Shown piece after piece: positions 29,309-37,715 of a stretch of 64,000 nucleotides of DNA; position 1 is the stretch's first letter; each line of letters starts with the position of its first letter. The DNA is taken from positions 62,001-126,000 of the forward strand of contig JBFXDD010000009.1 of NCBI GenBank assembly GCA_050181465.1, given 5' to 3'. The notes below the pieces were generated by a model that did not search any database, was not told the DNA's origin, and was given only the letters and a program-made list of their open reading frames with translations. Both the position numbers and the translations under genes were made by a program. Source of the stretch: JACRLW01 sp050181465. Lineage in GTDB: Bacteria > Planctomycetota > UBA1135 > UBA2386.

Positions 29309-32300
29309 TAGGCCAGGTTCGGTGCGAGCCATCGCTCCACTTCACGGAACTGCATGCCCTTGCGCCGCGCATAGCTCTCCACCTGATCGCGATCGATCCG
29401 ACCGACTGTGAAGTAGCGAGCGGACGGATGCGCAACGTAGATGCCGCTCACGCTCGCCGCGGGAGTCATGGCGAAGTGCTCGGTCAGCTCGATCCCGACC
29501 TCGTTGGCACGCAGGAGTTCGAACAGCTTGGGCTTCTCGCTGTGGTCGGGGCACGCCGGATAGCCGAAGGCCGGCCGAATGCTCCGGTACTCCTCGCGGA
29601 TGAGGGCCTCGTTGTCGAGGTCGATCGGATCGGGGAAGCCCAGCTCCGACCTCACGACTCGATGGAGTCGTTCCGCGAACGCCTCCGCGAGGCGGTCCGC
29701 AATCGCCTTCACCATGATCGACGAGTAGTCGTCGTGCTGCTTGACGAAGGAACTCGCCATCTCTTCGGCACCGATACCGGCGGTGACGGCGAAAGCCCCG
29801 ACGTGATCGACTCGACCGCTCTCGACGGGCGCCACGAAATCGGCGAGAGAAAGCGTCGGACGCTCGGCATCGGGCGTTCGCTGTTGCCGAAGCATCGGGA
29901 AGCGCACCAGGACCTCGGTGCGCGACTCGTCGCTCCAGAGCACGATGTCATCACCCTCGGAGTTGGCCGGCCAGAAGCCGTACACACCGCGCGCGCGAAG
30001 GCTGCGATCGGTGAGGATCTGCGCCAACATCGCCTGCGCGTTGTCGTAGAGTTCTCGCGCGGCAGCCCCCTGTTCGGGGTGTGAGAACACCTTCGGCGCT
30101 CGGCCCTTGATACCCCACGCGGAGAAGAAGAAGGTCCAGTCGATGTAATCGATGAGATCGGCCAACGGCTGATCGTCGATCACTCGTCGGCCGAGGAACG
30201 CAGGAGTCGCTGCGGTCGCGGGGGCGAACTCGAGACGGGTACGACGCTCATAGGCGCGCGAGTAAGGAATCAGCGGCTCCTCCACGCGGCGACGATGGAG
30301 GTCACGAAGCTCCTCTTGGAGCTTTCGATTCTCCGCGTCGAGCGTGAGTTTGCGCTCGGAGTCCATCAGGCTGCCGACGACCTGCGCGACGCGCGATGCA
30401 TCCTTGACGTAAAGCGTGGGCTGCCCGAACGCAGGAGCGATCTTCACCGCAGTGTGCTGCTTGCTGGTCGTCGCACCGCCGATCAGCAGCGGCTGCTTCA
30501 TGCCGCGGCGCTGCATCTCCTTGGCGACATGCACCATCTCGTCGAGCGAAGGCGTGATGAGCCCACTGAGACCGATCACGTCCGCCCCGCACTCTTCGGC
30601 AGTGTCGAGGATCTTCTCGGTCGGCACCATCACGCCGAGATCGACGACCTCGTAGCCGTTGCATCCCAGCACGACGCCGACGATGTTCTTGCCGATGTCA
30701 TGAACGTCGCCCTTGACGGTCGCGAGCACGACGCGACCCTGTGAGCCGATTCCGCCGCTGCCGCTGGTCTCCATGTGGGGAGTCAGAACCGCAACGGCTC
30801 GCTTCATTGCCCGCGCACTCTTCACGACCTGCGGCAAGAACATCTTCCCGACCCCGAACAGGTCGCCGACGATCCGCATGCCGTTCATCAGCGGGCCTTC
30901 GATGACGTCGAGCGGCCGCGGATACTTCAACCGAGCCTCTTCGGTGTCCTCCTCGATGTGATCGACGATTCCGTGGACGAGCGCGTGTGCGAGGCGATCC
31001 TCGACGCTCTTCCAGCGCCAGCTATCGTCGACCTCACGTTTCTTGCCGCTCGTCTGCAATGTGCCGGCGTAGGCGAGGAGTCTCTCGGTCGCGTCGGGTC
31101 GGCGATCGAGAATCACGTCCTCGACCAAGTCGCGCAGCGCGATGGGAACATCGTCGTACACGCCGAGCATGCCGGCATTGACGATTCCCATGTCCATTCC
31201 GGCACGGATCGCGTGATAGAGGAACACCGTGTGCATGGCCTCTCGCACGAGATCGTTGCCGCGAAAGGCGAACGAGAGGTTGCTGACTCCGCCGGAGATC
31301 CGCGCCTTCGGACACGCGGCCTTGATCGCCCGCGTCGCTTCGATGAATGCGAGGCCGAACCGCGCGTGCTCTTCGATCCCCGTGGCGATCGCGAGGATGT
31401 TCGGGTCGAAGATGATGTCTTGTGGTGGGAAGTCGAGTCGCTCGGTCAGGAGGCCGTAGGCCCGACGACAGATCTCGACCTTGCGTTCGAAGGTCTCGGC
31501 TTGGCCTTTCTCGTCGAACGCCATCACCACCAGTCCAGCGCCGTGATCGCGGACGATCTTGGCTTTGGCCAAGAAGTCGGACTCGCCTTCCTTCAACGAG
31601 AGCGAATTCACCACCGCCTTGCCTTGCACACACTCGAGTCCCGCCTCGAGCACCGACCACTTCGAACTGTCGATCATGATCGGGATGCGCGCGACTTCCG
31701 GCTCCGTGGCGATGAGATCCAAGAAGGACCGCATCGCCTGCTCGGAATCCAGCAACCCCTCGTCCATGTTGACATCGAGGATGTTCGCACCGTTTCGAAC
31801 TTGCTCCAGCGCGACGCTCAGCGCCGACTGGTAGTCGTTCGCGAGGATGAGCTTGGCAAACTTCTTGGAACCGGTGACGTTCGTCCGCTCGCCGACCATG
31901 ATGAAGGTCGAATCGGGACGGAGGACGAGACGCTCCAACCCGGAGAACGCGGTCATGCCGTCGTCGACGACTCGTACGCGCGGCTTGGAACCCGGCAATG
32001 CCTTGGCGACTGCGGCGATGTGTTCGGGTGTCGTGCCGCAGCAACCGCCGATCATGTTGACGAAGCCGGCGTCGACGAACTCGCGGAGCAACTGGGCCGT
32101 GGTTTCGGGAGCCTCGTCGTATTCGCCGAATGCGTTCGGCAGGCCCGCGTTCGGATAGCAACTGACCCAGCACGTCGCGAGTGACGCGAGTTCTTCGAGG
32201 TACGGCCGCATCTCGGCGGCGCCGAGTGCGCAGTTGATGCCGATGGACAGCGGTCGTGCGTGCGCGATCGATGTCCAGAATGCAGCGATCGTCTGGCCGG

Positions 32301-33012
32301 ACAGGGTGCGGCCGCTCCGGTCGGTGATCGTCACCGAGATCATCAGCGGAATCTCACGACCGATGCGATCGCAGACATCGCGCCACGCCAGGATTCCGGC
32401 CTTCGCGTTCAGCGTGTCGAAGATCGTCTCCAGCAGGACGAAGTCCACTCCGCCTTCGACCAGCGCCTCGATCTGCTCGCGGTACGCAGCCCGGAGCGCG
32501 GGAAAGCGGATCGCGCGAAACATCGGGTCATTCACGTCCGGCGAGATCGACAACGTTCGATTGGTCGGACCGACCGCGCCAGCGACGAAACGGGGGCGCG
32601 ATGGGTCGCGCGCCGTCGCACGATCCGCGCACTCTCGGGCAAGCCTCGCGGACTCCAAGTTCAGTTCGTGGACGATGTGCTCGAGGCCGTAGTCCGCCTG
32701 CGAGATGGTCGTTCCGCTGAACGTGTTGGTCTCGATGATGTCGGCACCGGCATCGAGATAGGCGTCGTGGATGGCCGCGATGATGTCCGGCCGGGTGAGC
32801 GACAGGAGATCGTTGTTGCCGCGCAAGTCGCGGGGATGAGCCGCGAATCGCTGACCGCGGAAGTCAGCCTCGGTCAGGCGATGACGCTGGATCACCGTGC
32901 CCATCGCACCGTCGAGAACCAGAACTCGCTGAGCCAGCAGTTGCTCCACTCGCTCCTTCGCGGTGGTCGAGAACGAGCGCGGGCGCCCGTGCGAGATATC
33001 GATCGTGGTCAT
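29296..33012 (-). CDS. metH: Cobalamin-dependent methionine synthase
   Basis: A full-length 1238-residue MetH making methionine from homocysteine and methyl-tetrahydrofolate. Domains in order: homocysteine-binding domain with zinc cysteines (FVNMIGGCCGTTPEHIAAVA); pterin-binding domain (FIMVGERTNVTGSKKFAKLI); cap and cobalamin-binding domain with the axial His in VKGDVHDIGKNIVGVVLGCN; and the C-terminal reactivation domain binding S-adenosylmethionine (GYPACPDHSEKPKLFELL). The ATG at 33012 overlaps the stop of the ArsR-methyltransferase gene (ATGA), so the two are co-transcribed and probably coupled. The frame continues upstream to 33210, inside the regulator gene. Vitamin B12 is required. 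Confidence 0.97.
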   Translation of the reverse strand: MTTIDISHGRPRSFSTTAKERVEQLLAQRVLVLDGAMGTVIQRHRLTEADFRGQRFAAHPRDLRGNNDLLSLTRPDIIAAIHDAYLDAGADIIETNTFSGTTISQADYGLEHIVHELNLESARLARECADRATARDPSRPRFVAGAVGPTNRTLSISPDVNDPMFRAIRFPALRAAYREQIEALVEGGVDFVLLETIFDTLNAKAGILAWRDVCDRIGREIPLMISVTITDRSGRTLSGQTIAAFWTSIAHARPLSIGINCALGAAEMRPYLEELASLATCWVSCYPNAGLPNAFGEYDEAPETTAQLLREFVDAGFVNMIGGCCGTTPEHIAAVAKALPGSKPRVRVVDDGMTAFSGLERLVLRPDSTFIMVGERTNVTGSKKFAKLILANDYQSALSVALEQVRNGANILDVNMDEGLLDSEQAMRSFLDLIATEPEVARIPIMIDSSKWSVLEAGLECVQGKAVVNSLSLKEGESDFLAKAKIVRDHGAGLVVMAFDEKGQAETFERKVEICRRAYGLLTERLDFPPQDIIFDPNILAIATGIEEHARFGLAFIEATRAIKAACPKARISGGVSNLSFAFRGNDLVREAMHTVFLYHAIRAGMDMGIVNAGMLGVYDDVPIALRDLVEDVILDRRPDATERLLAYAGTLQTSGKKREVDDSWRWKSVEDRLAHALVHGIVDHIEEDTEEARLKYPRPLDVIEGPLMNGMRIVGDLFGVGKMFLPQVVKSARAMKRAVAVLTPHMETSGSGGIGSQGRVVLATVKGDVHDIGKNIVGVVLGCNGYEVVDLGVMVPTEKILDTAEECGADVIGLSGLITPSLDEMVHVAKEMQRRGMKQPLLIGGATTSKQHTAVKIAPAFGQPTLYVKDASRVAQVVGSLMDSERKLTLDAENRKLQEELRDLHRRRVEEPLIPYSRAYERRTRLEFAPATAATPAFLGRRVIDDQPLADLIDYIDWTFFFSAWGIKGRAPKVFSHPEQGAAARELYDNAQAMLAQILTDRSLRARGVYGFWPANSEGDDIVLWSDESRTEVLVRFPMLRQQRTPDAERPTLSLADFVAPVESGRVDHVGAFAVTAGIGAEEMASSFVKQHDDYSSIMVKAIADRLAEAFAERLHRVVRSELGFPDPIDLDNEALIREEYRSIRPAFGYPACPDHSEKPKLFELLRANEVGIELTEHFAMTPAASVSGIYVAHPSARYFTVGRIDRDQVESYARRKGMQFREVERWLAPNLAYDPE

Positions 33013-34004
33013 GTCCGGGGTGATTCCGAGTCGCGAGGTCCCGCCGCGCGGGATGCCGACGCAATGAAGGTGGCGGGGAGATCGGGCGCGGCGCGATCGG
33101 CGCCGTGAACTTCGAGGTCGACGTCGATCAAGCCGGCAGCGGTGAGCCATCCGCGAATGCGCTCGGGCTCGAAGCCTTCCCACAGCATGCCGAGATCGCG
33201 ACGCATCCACTCGCGGTCGTGATGACGTCCGTCGGCATCCTCGACGAAGTCCACCACGACGACGCGTCCGCCGGGCCGCACGACGCGAGCCATCTCGACG
33301 ATCGCATCTCTCGGCGACGGGACGTAGTGCAGCACCATGTGCGCGAGTGCAGCGTCGACTTCACCGTCGGCGAGCGGCAGCGCCGTGGCTTCGCCCTCTC
33401 GAAGCTCGACGTGCGATCGCTCACCGACGCCAAGCTTGGTGCTGGCCGCTGCGAGCATCCTCGGCGAAGAATCGATCGCGACGACGTCGACGCCGGCGCG
33501 AGCGAGTTCCAGCGCGAGGATTCCGGTCCCGGTCCCGATGTCGGCAACGCGCAGACCGCGCGGGATCAGCCGTCCGATCGCGCGCGCGCGCTGGAGGTCG
33601 TCGTGGAAGACGCTGCGCAGTCGATCCCAGCCGGGACCGATCTCGTCGAACCACCGGCGGCTGGCCAGTGCGCGTTCCTCGAGCAAGCGGTCGAGTGCCT
33701 GCGCGTCAGCCGCCGCGAGCGGATCGTCGGCGAGTGCGTCCCGAGCCATGTCCCAGGCAGCCTGCCAGGTGCCGCTCCGAGGCAGTTCGAGCCGGCAGTA
33801 GCAGAAGGTCCCCTCCCGCCGCTCGCGGAGAACTCCTGCCTCCCGGAGCACGGCGAGATGGCGGGAGACCGTCGATTGTGGCGTGTCCAGGATCCGCATC
33901 AGGTCGCCGACCGCGAGTTCCTCCCGCTCGAGTAGGGCGAGGAGTCGCAGCCGGGTCGGGTCGCTCAGCGCCTTCAGGACGCGATGGAAGGAGTCGGCGG
34001 TCAC
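33009..34004 (-). CDS. ArsR-family regulator fused to SAM-dependent methyltransferase domain, metH operon regulator
   Basis: A 331-residue fusion. Residues about 1-85 are a winged helix-turn-helix of the ArsR type (FHRVLKALSDPTRLRLLALL, DLMRILDTPQSTVSRHLAVL); the rest is a class I methyltransferase fold with motif I VADIGTGTGILALELARAGV and LAHMVLHYVPSPRDAIVEMA. No ArsR metal-binding cysteine motif is seen, so SAM or S-adenosylhomocysteine bound by the second domain is the likely signal. Overlap with metH (ATGA) supports control of the methionine cycle, as for SahR-type regulators. The GTG at 34004 (VTADSFHRVLKAL) is chosen as start because the HTH begins there and an A/T-rich promoter-like block lies just upstream. 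Confidence 0.85.
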   Translation of the reverse strand: MTADSFHRVLKALSDPTRLRLLALLEREELAVGDLMRILDTPQSTVSRHLAVLREAGVLRERREGTFCYCRLELPRSGTWQAAWDMARDALADDPLAAADAQALDRLLEERALASRRWFDEIGPGWDRLRSVFHDDLQRARAIGRLIPRGLRVADIGTGTGILALELARAGVDVVAIDSSPRMLAAASTKLGVGERSHVELREGEATALPLADGEVDAALAHMVLHYVPSPRDAIVEMARVVRPGGRVVVVDFVEDADGRHHDREWMRRDLGMLWEGFEPERIRGWLTAAGLIDVDLEVHGADRAAPDLPATFIASASRAAGPRDSESPRT

Positions 34005-34014
34005 GGAGCCGAGA

Positions 34015-34049
34015 ACTATATCAGTCAATCCGCATGGACGGATGAACAA
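34015..34049 (-). promoter_or_regulatory. Candidate promoter and operator of the arsR-metH operon
   Basis: On the minus strand a -10-like TATAGT (34020-34015) lies 10 bases before the GTG start, and a TTGTTC box lies at 34049-34044. Spacing is 23 bp, long for a sigma-70 promoter. Between them is the inverted repeat ATCCG-CATGGA-CGGAT (34028-34043, written on plus), well placed for the ArsR dimer. It is predicted from pattern only. Confidence 0.35.
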
Positions 34050-34115
34050 TTCTCCCCTCGGACGTCGCCGCTCGGCGGCTCGATCCACATCGCAGACGAG
34101 GCAGACCGGACCCGG

Positions 34116-34301
34116 GCTAGCCCGGATGATTCGTGAACGTCTGCTGCGATGGCCGCAAGTCGCGCCCGGCGGCGTCGCTACGTAGGCTCCTCTCTGGCAG
34201 CGTAGCTACCGCTACGGTTCGGTCGTCGACCGACGCAGCTCCTTGCCGGACATCGACCTGCGGCGATCTCGCGACGACCTGCACGAATCATCCGGGCTAG
34301 C
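34116..34301 (-). repeat. Long palindromic dispersed element, copy B (best preserved ends)
   Basis: 186 bp with perfect 20-nt terminal inverted repeats: GCTAGCCCGGATGATTCGTG at 34116-34135 and its complement at 34282-34301. Inversion continues imperfectly for nearly 50 nt on each side. TA dinucleotides near both ends fit a TA target duplication. It is inverted relative to copies A and F and lies between the arsR-metH promoter and tRNA-Ala. Confidence 0.92.
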
Positions 34302-34483
34302 AGGGCCGACGAGTGAGCAGTCGATCGGCCGCATCTGCGAACGGGGAGTTCGGCACGGCGGACTCAGCAGCCGACAGCGAGTGCGCAAAGCCGACCCCTC
34401 CGCCGAGCGCACGGGAAACGAAGCACCGCAAACGAAGACGGGACGACGCTTGCGCGCCGTCCCGTTTCAAGGCCCGGTGGGGT

Positions 34484-34556
34484 TGGAGGCGAGGGGAGTC
34501 GAACCCCTGACCTCAGCATTGCGAACGCTGCGCTCTACCAACTGAGCTACGCCCCC
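34484..34556 (-). tRNA. tRNA-Ala (anticodon CGC)
   Basis: A 73-nt cloverleaf on the minus strand. The acceptor GGGGGCG (34556-34550) pairs with CGCCTCC with one G-U pair; discriminator A is at 34484. The D-arm contains AGCTCAGTTGGTAGAGC; the anticodon stem CAGCG/TGCTG encloses loop TTCGCAA, giving CGC, which reads GCG alanine codons; the T-arm is AGGGGTTCGACTCCCCT. CCA is not encoded. Confidence 0.95.
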
Positions 34557-34578
34557 GCAGCCGGGCGGGCGCGGGATG

Positions 34579-35133
34579 CTAGCGAGCGCCCGCGGGAATG
34601 GAAGTGTTCGCCGGCGAATTCGCGGCTGGACCGGGTCGGACCGCCTCCGCGGTGCCCTGCGGCGAGGCCCCGGACGGCGCCGTGAGATCCGTCGCGTCGA
34701 TCGCCCCGACGCGCTGGGTTCGCAGGTGCTCAAGGTACCGATTGAACTCCTCCGCGATCTCACCGAGGTAGTCGCCCTCGCGAAGCTTCACCTGGAAGTC
34801 CATGTCACCGGCTCGCAGGCGTTCCAGCGACTTGCAGATGCGGTAGGCAGGTCCCGCGACGTGGTGCGAGAATCGCAGGCCACGGTAGGCGATCACGAAG
34901 CAGCCGATCAGGCAGAATCCCAGCACGGATACGAGAAGTGGCGTGAGGCTCGGGAGGGCGACATCGGCTGCCAGCGCCTCCATGACGAGGTTGCGGCAGA
35001 ACCACGCGACGACCATCGAGGTGACGGCCAGCGCGGCACTCGGCACCAGGACCACCGCGGCGATGATTCGCTGCTGCGCCGGTCGATTGACGATCAGGAT
35101 CCGGCGACGTTCGCGCACTCTCGGCTGTTCCAT
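34579..35133 (-). CDS. Two-helix membrane protein with HAMP domain
   Basis: A 184-residue inner-membrane protein: basic N-terminus, two hydrophobic helices (IIAAVVLVPSAALAVTSMVV; LLVSVLGFCLIGCFVIAYRG) and a HAMP-like signalling domain (HHVAGPAYRICKSLERLRAG, then LGEIAEEFNRYLEHLRTQ). The C-terminus is an Ala/Pro-rich tail. There is no kinase, cyclase or chemoreceptor output domain, so it would act as a partial sensor or adaptor. The start ATG 35133 (MEQPRVRERRRILIVNRPAQ) is preferred; the frame is open to 35289. It is divergent from the MinD-like gene. Confidence 0.78.
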   Translation of the reverse strand: MEQPRVRERRRILIVNRPAQQRIIAAVVLVPSAALAVTSMVVAWFCRNLVMEALAADVALPSLTPLLVSVLGFCLIGCFVIAYRGLRFSHHVAGPAYRICKSLERLRAGDMDFQVKLREGDYLGEIAEEFNRYLEHLRTQRVGAIDATDLTAPSGASPQGTAEAVRPGPAANSPANTSIPAGAR

Positions 35134-35322
35134 GCTCTTGGTCCCTCGACCGCGATCGGGCCGAACCCTCATTCCATCGGCAGCATCCGCCCGCAGGGTT
35201 GACCGTCCGCCCCTTCGACCGACGTCCCGGTAGCGCGGACCTTCGCGGGGCTCGCGCAAGTTCTGCCCCGACATCTGCCGAAGAGACATTCCGTAGCGTC
35301 AGGACCCCGCGAGTTCCGGAAC

Positions 35323-36273
35323 ATGGAGCGAATCACCACTACGGAGGCTGCAGCACGGCTCGGCCTGGATGAACAACGAATCGTTCAGGTGCTGGACCGG
35401 CATCGGGAGATGATCCCCGGCTTGGAGCGAGACCGAACCGATCGCCTCCCGGTCGAGGCACTCGAGCTGGTGGCGAAACTCGCCCAGGCAAGCGACAAGC
35501 AGTCCGGCAATGCGAAGAAGCTCGGGACGGTCATCGCCGTGACCTCGGGCAAAGGCGGCGTCGGCAAGACTTCGGTGAGCGTGAACGTCGCGACTGAACT
35601 CGCGGCGCGCGGTTACCGCACAGTGCTCGTCGACGTGGATCTGGGCTTGGCAAACGCGCACATCCTCGCCGGTCGAAGCCCGGGCAAGACCCTGTTCGAC
35701 TGGCTCGCGGGTCGCGCCGAGTTCGCCGAGATCGTCATCGACGGCCCCGCCGGAACCAAACTCATCTCGGGCGGCAGTGGCATCAAGGAACTCGCCGATC
35801 TCGATGATCGAGGTCGCAAGCGCCTCCTCGATGCGATCAACGCGCTACGTCCGCATTGCGACGTCGTGCTGTTGGACACCGGGGCCGGCATCGGCAGCGG
35901 AGTCACCGACTTCGTCGGCATCGCTGATCACACGATCCTCGTCACGACCAGCAACTTCGCGGCAATCGCCGATGCTTACGGCATCGTCAAGGTTCTGCTG
36001 CAAGCCGGCTACAACAAGCCGCTGCACATGGTCGTCAATCGCGTGCGCTCGCCAGAGGAGGCGGAGCAGGTCTTCAAGAAGCTGCAGGGCTGCACGCAAC
36101 GTTTTCTGAACAACGAGCTCAACTGGCTCGGATTGCTGCCGGAAGATCACTCGGTGGAAGGAGCCGTCCTGCAGAGGACTCCCTTCTGCGAGGCGTATCC
36201 GACCAGCGTCGTGACGAAGTACCTCAAGAAGGTCGTCGCTGCACTGGAACGGTATCTGCCGAAGCGATCGTGA
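35323..36273 (+). CDS. MinD/FlhG-like ATPase with N-terminal HTH
   Basis: A 316-residue deviant Walker-A ATPase. The N-terminal about 60 residues look like a MerR-type helix-turn-helix (MERITTTEAAARLGLDEQRI). The ATPase has VIAVTSGKGGVGKTSVSVNV with the signature Lys, VDVDLGLANAHILAG (Walker A' region) and VVLLDTGAGIGSGVTDFV (Walker B). The pattern DLGLANAHILAG fits the FlhG/FleN/YlxH group that sets flagellar number, but no flagellar genes are nearby, so another positioning or regulatory role is possible. The C-terminus has an amphipathic helix (TKYLKKVVAALERYL) that could bind membrane. Confidence 0.88.
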   Translation: MERITTTEAAARLGLDEQRIVQVLDRHREMIPGLERDRTDRLPVEALELVAKLAQASDKQSGNAKKLGTVIAVTSGKGGVGKTSVSVNVATELAARGYRTVLVDVDLGLANAHILAGRSPGKTLFDWLAGRAEFAEIVIDGPAGTKLISGGSGIKELADLDDRGRKRLLDAINALRPHCDVVLLDTGAGIGSGVTDFVGIADHTILVTTSNFAAIADAYGIVKVLLQAGYNKPLHMVVNRVRSPEEAEQVFKKLQGCTQRFLNNELNWLGLLPEDHSVEGAVLQRTPFCEAYPTSVVTKYLKKVVAALERYLPKRS

Positions 36274-36345
36274 TCGCCTCGGTCTGCAGCGCTCGCAGCA
36301 GGGACCTCTCGGTTCGGCTGTGCAGCGAAGCAGAACCAGAGGAAG

Positions 36346-36792
36346 ATGATGACTCGTTTCACGGATTACGACTCGAACAGCGCTCACGACGATCGCAGCT
36401 ACGACGACGCGCACCTCGACAGTCATGACGACGGCGAGGGCTTCGGCCGACAGGCCAACAAGGGCATCCTCGCGGAGCGCGTCGCCGAAGAGATGAACGT
36501 CCCCCGCCGCACCGCCGCCCGCGTCCTCGACGCGGTGTTGGATTCCGTGCGAGACCTGTTGCGTACGCGCGGCAAGGTCGCGGTGAAGGGCTTCGGCACC
36601 TTCGAGCGCAAGGTCCGCAAGGGCCGCGCATACAAGCATCCGCTGACCGGCAAGAGCATCGATGTCGCCGACAAGGAGACCATCCTGTTCAAGCCCAGCG
36701 ACCAACTGATCCTCGACAGCCGGGCGGATGCGACGCCGCCCCAGCGCAAGAAGGCCGTCGGCCGGACCGAGGACATCCTGTTCAAGGGCTGA
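36346..36792 (+). CDS. HU/IHF-family DNA-binding protein with acidic N-terminal extension
   Basis: A 148-residue histone-like protein. Residues about 40-128 are the HU fold (GILAERVAEEMNVPRRTAAR, GKVAVKGFGTFERKVRKGRA, then HPLTGKSIDVADKETILFKP, where the Pro tip of the DNA-intercalating arm is usual). It carries two extras compared with 90-residue HU: an Asp/His/Ser-rich N-terminal extension of about 38 residues, and a basic C-terminal tail (PPQRKKAVGRTEDILFKG). The acidic arm could tune DNA binding or protein contacts. ATG 36346 or 36349. It stands alone between the ATPase and nitrilase genes. Confidence 0.92.
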   Translation: MMTRFTDYDSNSAHDDRSYDDAHLDSHDDGEGFGRQANKGILAERVAEEMNVPRRTAARVLDAVLDSVRDLLRTRGKVAVKGFGTFERKVRKGRAYKHPLTGKSIDVADKETILFKPSDQLILDSRADATPPQRKKAVGRTEDILFKG

Positions 36793-36859
36793 TCCGACCG
36801 GAGCGGACCGAGGCACTTCGCTTCGCGATCGCAGCCCGTAGTCGGGTTATTCTCGAATC

Positions 36860-37696
36860 GTGCCCAAGGACCAGAAGCTCCGCCGCGTCCGCAGCGCGTG
36901 CATCCAGTTCGATGTGAAGCGCGGCGACGTCGAGCAGAACCTCGATGTGGTGGAACGCCATCTGCGTACCGCCGCAGAAGATGGCGTCGGGCTCGCGGTC
37001 CTGCCGGAGATGTGGACGACTTCGTTCATGCCGGAGCGGGATGACAAGGCGCTGCGCGCTTCGACTCGCGCGGAGATCAAGATCCTCGAGCTGTCGTCGG
37101 AGCTCGACATGATGATCGTCGGTTCGGCGCCGCACGTCGATGCTGGCCAGATCTTCAACCGCGCGCAGATCGTGGATCGCGGCCGCGTGGTCGGCGAATA
37201 CCGAAAGATCCACCTGTTCTCACCGATCCGCGAACATCGGCAACACACGGCGGGGAGCGAACCGCTCATCGCCGACACGCGCTTCGGACGGATCGCGGTC
37301 GCGATCTGCTACGACATCCGCTTCCCCGAACTCACGCGCTACTTCTTCCATCGCCAAGCGGACCTGCTCCTGGTTCCTGCGCAGTGGCCGGAAGCGCGAT
37401 CCGACCACTGGCGTTGTCTGGTGCGGGCACGCGGAATCGAGAACGAACTCTACGTGATCGGCTGCAATCGGATCGGGGTCGAACAGTCGACCCGCAACGA
37501 CGACCAACTGGTCTTCGTCGGCGACAGCCGCGTCGTCGATCCCATGGGCAATGTGATCGCTTCGGGATCGGGCGAGGACGGCCCCGTGACCGCCGACCTC
37601 GAGCTGCGCCGTGTTCGCTTGATGCGGCGCATCTTGCCGATCGCGAAGGATCGGCGACCCGAGGTCTACTTGCGCATCTGGAAGAACGCGTGGTGA
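36860..37696 (+). CDS. Nitrilase-superfamily amidohydrolase (omega-amidase/Nit-like)
   Basis: A 278-residue carbon-nitrogen hydrolase with the complete Glu-Lys-Cys triad: Glu50 in VLPEMWTTSF, Lys116 in GEYRKIHLFSPI and Cys150 in VAICYDIRFPELTRYFF. The sequence around Cys150 and the length fit the omega-amidase/Nit2 and carbamoylputrescine-like branches, which hydrolyse amides of dicarboxylic acids. The exact substrate is uncertain. The start is a GTG at 36860 (VPKDQKLRRVRSACIQFDVK). It is cytoplasmic and convergent with the sigma factor gene. Confidence 0.92.
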   Translation: MPKDQKLRRVRSACIQFDVKRGDVEQNLDVVERHLRTAAEDGVGLAVLPEMWTTSFMPERDDKALRASTRAEIKILELSSELDMMIVGSAPHVDAGQIFNRAQIVDRGRVVGEYRKIHLFSPIREHRQHTAGSEPLIADTRFGRIAVAICYDIRFPELTRYFFHRQADLLLVPAQWPEARSDHWRCLVRARGIENELYVIGCNRIGVEQSTRNDDQLVFVGDSRVVDPMGNVIASGSGEDGPVTADLELRRVRLMRRILPIAKDRRPEVYLRIWKNAW

Positions 37697-37715
37697 ACTC
37701 GACCCGGCGTTGGCT

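Noticed and set aside
34302..34483. Possible small gene between repeat copy B and tRNA-Ala
   Set aside because: The open frame runs through the tRNA and has no start context, signal or motif.
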